Below, one piece after another: positions 60,350-64,000 of a stretch of DNA of 64,000 nt. The translations under genes and the position numbers were made by a program. This DNA is from Daphnia pulex (taxonomy: Eukaryota; Arthropoda; Branchiopoda; Diplostraca; Daphniidae). The stretch's first letter is position 1. The number at the start of each line of letters is the position of its first letter. The stretch is from the NCBI RefSeq assembly GCF_021134715.1, contig NC_060026.1, positions 1,426,001-1,490,000 of the forward strand, read 5' to 3'. The notes below the pieces were generated by a model. It ran no database searches. It was given only the letters and a program-made list of their open reading frames with translations, and was not told the origin of the DNA.

Positions 60350-63300
60350 GTGAGTTAACCGGTTTTTTCTTTGTTGTCTCTTTTTTCGATCGAGTTGCCT
60401 CCAGGGATCCAACACGTGGGTTTTTTGTTCTTTCGTGTTATTGAAATATTTTCATTGGGTTTGGAATTTTTATTTCATCTTTTTTGTCGTGAACCACGTG
60501 CTTTTTTCTCGGTATTTGTTTTTTTAGCCGATTTGCGAGTAGATCCGATTGTCGAGTGCTACCGGTTTTTATTTTATTTCTTTTTTATTGGATTTCGTGC
60601 ATTGGAATTTGAATCGTGAGCAGCTTTTTTTTTTTCATTTCCTGTTTCTCTTTTGTTGTTTTTTTGGTTCAATGTCGTGACCACGTTGTTCGACACCTAG
60701 CGGACAATGTTCGATTCTCTTTGTACGTGCGTTGTTCCGCCACCGCTAGATGGCATGGCGAACAAAAACATCTTCGCTCGGGGGGCTTCCTTTGTGTGTC
60801 AAATGTAATCGATCGAAGGCTTCCCATGCTGACCAGCAAAGAGCAGCTCGCTGATTTTTGTCCCGATAGCCTTTTTTTTTATCTTGGCCAACTAGCGAAA
60901 GATATCGGCTCTTTGGTGAGGGTCCCGCATTTTTTCGTTCAACTCTTTCCAATGTCTAATCGCCTTCGTTTGATTTCCTAATTCCTGTCATGTCGTGGAA
61001 AGGCTTCCCATTTGTTGATGTCGGGTTTCACGATCCTCTTTGCCCATTTTGTTTTGGTTGTTTTCCCATTTAAAAAAAGGAGCATGGAAGGGAGTAGAGA
61101 TTAGACTTGAAAGTTTAAGGAGATTCACGGCTTTATTTTGGCTTTTCTTTAAAGGAAACTAATTGACTCTACGCAAACTTTGCCGAGCTCTTGGCCAAAG
61201 CGTTCGTGAGTGGGTGGGATTGGCTGGAGAGTGGATCAATAACGGTCATTATGCAGTGCAAGTGCAAGTCAGCGAGCCCCTTTTTTTGTTTCCCCTCACG
61301 TCATTCGTATTGGATTTTCTTTAAATCAATTGCAACGGATGAGTGGCGCATTTCTCAACCATCGCAGTAAAGAAACAAATGAGATAAAAAGATCGCCGCC
61401 AATATTTCAGTCACAGTGTTATCGATTAGATTCTTTTAGACGCATATGGCTGAACAATATTATCGTGTCTAGTGAATAGAAAATAGAGAGAGAAAGGGAG
61501 GTTGTTAAAAGAATCATTCGGGTGTTAATGACAGGCAGCTGTTTTTATTCCTCTAGGGGGGGTATAGTAGTCGTCCCTTAGGAAGTGGGTAAATGGCAGG
61601 GGGTCATCTCGGTCGTCTAGTTTCCGCCCGTTTTCCCACGTCACGTCAGTCAACTGTGCGAGCAATAGATGGCGTTTAAATGGCGATTGCCCATCGGGAT
61701 CCATACCATCGGTCCATCCACTGTGTAGGAGAGGGGGGGCGGAGTCTCTTTTTGGGCATGCGCTGTAAACAGGAAGAAAAAGCTGCTGCTTCCAACCCTT
61801 ACCAGAGACTCTTTACTACACAAGAGTCGTAGTAGTCGGCTGGTTTTACACAGACATGCTTCCATGTCCCTTTTGAGTGGTGTGGTGTGTTGTTTTTGCC
61901 TTTTGCTCTAGATTTTTTCCTGTCCGAACCCAGTAGAGAGTGGCCAACGCTGTTTGATCGACAATACAGTCGTCTTAAAGTGCTGTGATTTTATTTTGAA
62001 AAACTGAACGAATTTGATTTCGAATTGAAAAATTAATTTTTTCAATTCGCCAGTTTACCAGAAAACAAGAAACGAGAAAGTTTGACACTAGATTTATATC
62101 AAGTGTGTGGGTCAGTTAGTTTTGATTGATTTGATTTGGATTCCGAATCGAAACCCCCAACAGCCGCCAAACTGTGGAGCGCCGGAGCATTCTTCCTTCC
62201 TCCGCAAGGAGTCTACTATCCGGTGAATTTTTACTTTTTTTTTTAACTTTTTCTCTCTCTCCCCTTCTAAGATTTATATTTATACACACATTTTGGTTGC
62301 CCTGCACTCGTATGTTGGAAAGAGGCTATTTTTAGGCAAGGACAGAAAAATTTTACGTGTGTGTGTATTTGCTTCTTCTTGGGTCATGTGTGTGTGTGTG
62401 TCTGTACATCTGGAACTGTTCCAGTAAAACACTCTGGGACCCTCTCTTAACACACACAAAAAAATACCCAGTAGCTTTTTGGGTGAACATAGACTGGGGA
62501 GGAAGGGGGGGTTTTTCAGATGGGGGGAAGGAAAAACGGATGGAAACATCTGCTCTGGTTTTTTTATTTCCTTCCTCATCTGTACGTACATATTGCAGCT
62601 TTAGAAAAAGAAATTCTTTTCTTCTGAAATTTATTTATTTTTTTAAATTTTCTTTCTGTGTATAATAATGAAAAATTTAGTTTGTGAGTTCTTTTTTGGT
62701 CGCCATGGCGTCATCGTCGTTGACTCAATCAATCGGTAGTTTCCTGCCCCCAATGTGGGAGGCTTATTGCTTTTTTGGAGAAGGGGGGTCCTGTCCGTTT
62801 CGTAACGAACCAGATCCTGTGTAACAAGCCCCTGACTTTTCTTCTTCTTCGAAATTGCTGGGTAGAGTAGAGCCCGGTATTTTTGTAAAAATAGAATCTC
62901 TCTGTGTGTGGGTTATTCGAAAGAGGCTGCTGCTGTGCTCTCCCACAGACTCTCTTGTGTTGCCTTTTTTTTTGTTTTATTCTTTTTCCCTTCTTGTTCT
63001 AAACCCCGTGACGATGAGATGAATAGCTGTGCTCCAGATGTGCATGTGTCCATGTGGCTGGGGCATGCTACCGGAGACGCGGTAGGAGACCATCTTCTTC
63101 TTGTTGATTTTGAGAGAATTTTTCTTCCTTCTTATTTTACAACGGGGCAGAGTTGGGGCTGGTCGTCCTCCCTTTTTAAATTTAGACCTCGTGGGTGTGT
63201 GTGTGTGTGTTAAGACATACAGACTAAAACACATCTGGAAGTCATCCAAAAAGGAGAGCACAAGTAAAGCGAAGAGAGAGAGAAAACGGCACTGTGTGTG

Positions 63301-64000
63301 TGTGTACATCTTCTTCTTCTTCTTTGCCCCATCCGCTCCATGAACTTTATTGATCCGCCGACTCCGTCGTCGTCGTCGCCGCCATTTCTCTTTTCCCCAT
63401 CCTCCCCTCCTCCACCACCCCCCTCCAGTTTGATGACGGATGGATGGGTCACACACACACACACTATATAACACTGTTGGTCTCCCGGCAATGCGCCATA
63501 AAGGAATAGGAACAGACACACTCACTCGAAAATGGATCGTCAGCCGGAGCTTCTGGCTGTAGGATGGATACGGATGTTATATGCTTCTAGCTTTTAATTT
63601 AATTGTGAACAGGCCAAGTCAGGAGTCGGGGTGTGTGTCTGTGTGTGTGTCAAAGTTGGGGAAAAAGTAAGGAAGGAAGGAAGGATGAAAGTGGAAGAAA
63701 GGCCAAAAAAGGTCCAAGACGAATAGTAGAGAAAGAGACGCAATGGTCGATCGATGGCGGCGGAATCGAATTTCTCTTCTTTCTCCTCCCGACCTCCTCC
63801 TTACTCCCACCCCCACAAAAATAAAAAAGGCAAGTGGGGGGGTCCAAAAGTCAGTCCGACATTCAACACGAAACCGGCGGCGCAATGTCGGCGCCATACA
63901 GCCCATTTTTTTGTTTGTCAAGTGTCGAGATTCAATTGAAAAATTCAAATTGAAAACATCCCAGGAAAAAGTTGTTTTATACCCACCTACTTGTGACTAT
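60350..64000. other. Probable long intron, microsatellite-rich
   Basis: No supported exon. Contains (TG)n tracts near 62,385 and 63,195, (TTC)n near 63,310 and an (AAGG)n tract near 63,670. Consistent with a long first intron of the gene starting at 56,849 or 60,176. Confidence 0.35.

Noticed and set aside
62977..63525. 182-codon minus-strand open frame at the right end
   Set aside because: Composed largely of microsatellite translation (Arg runs, Thr-His runs) with no recognisable domain.

Overview
The window looks like nuclear DNA of a branchiopod crustacean of the Daphnia type (inferred). The reasons are short GT-AG introns, a complete arthropod muscle myosin heavy chain gene with many duplicated alternative exons, and small lineage-type secreted proteins. 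No rRNA, tRNA or CRISPR array was recognised.

Layout. Positions 1-14,200 are repeat-rich and full of decayed genes. They hold a broken THAP/transposase-derived gene, unassigned gene-like fragments, two decayed copies of a Tyr/Thr-rich repeat protein gene, a 265-bp piggyBac-like MITE with TTAA target sites, a perfect 36-bp palindrome and a possible minus-strand spliced transcript. They also hold a family of duplications around a small six-cysteine PAN/apple-like secreted protein: one intact gene, one pseudogene in tandem, and one inverted copy of the upstream region.

Positions 14,200-17,060 carry two plus-strand secreted-protein genes. One is a 226-aa amphipathic protein of unknown function. 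The other is a six-exon, 440-aa transcobalamin/intrinsic-factor-like protein.

Positions 18,061-41,344 are the muscle myosin heavy chain gene (Mhc) on the minus strand, from a TATA-containing promoter and noncoding first exon to the last exon. I could phase every coding exon: 29 exon positions, 1,946 aa for one isoform. Nine positions exist in 2-4 tandem versions: N-terminal region, P-loop/loop 1, post-switch-I region, a 45-codon motor exon, relay, loop 2, an actin-binding segment, converter and S2 hinge. This allows up to 3,072 combinations, before two possible C-termini. Notable points are three converter exons with GC instead of GT donors, one motor exon whose donor seems lost by a single base change, and an intronic TATA/MEF2-like promoter with a short ATG exon that would give a headless rod-only protein like Drosophila myosin rod protein.

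Positions 43,619-53,817 hold a divergently transcribed 20-exon gene of 1,238 aa, helical-repeat-like and best matched in size and character to the meiotic recombination-initiation protein MEI1/PRD1 (tentative).

Positions 53,818-64,000 are mostly noncoding, rich in short tandem repeats. They contain two possible first coding exons on the plus strand (56,849 and 60,176), both ending in phase 0, that may begin one or more genes continuing beyond the window.
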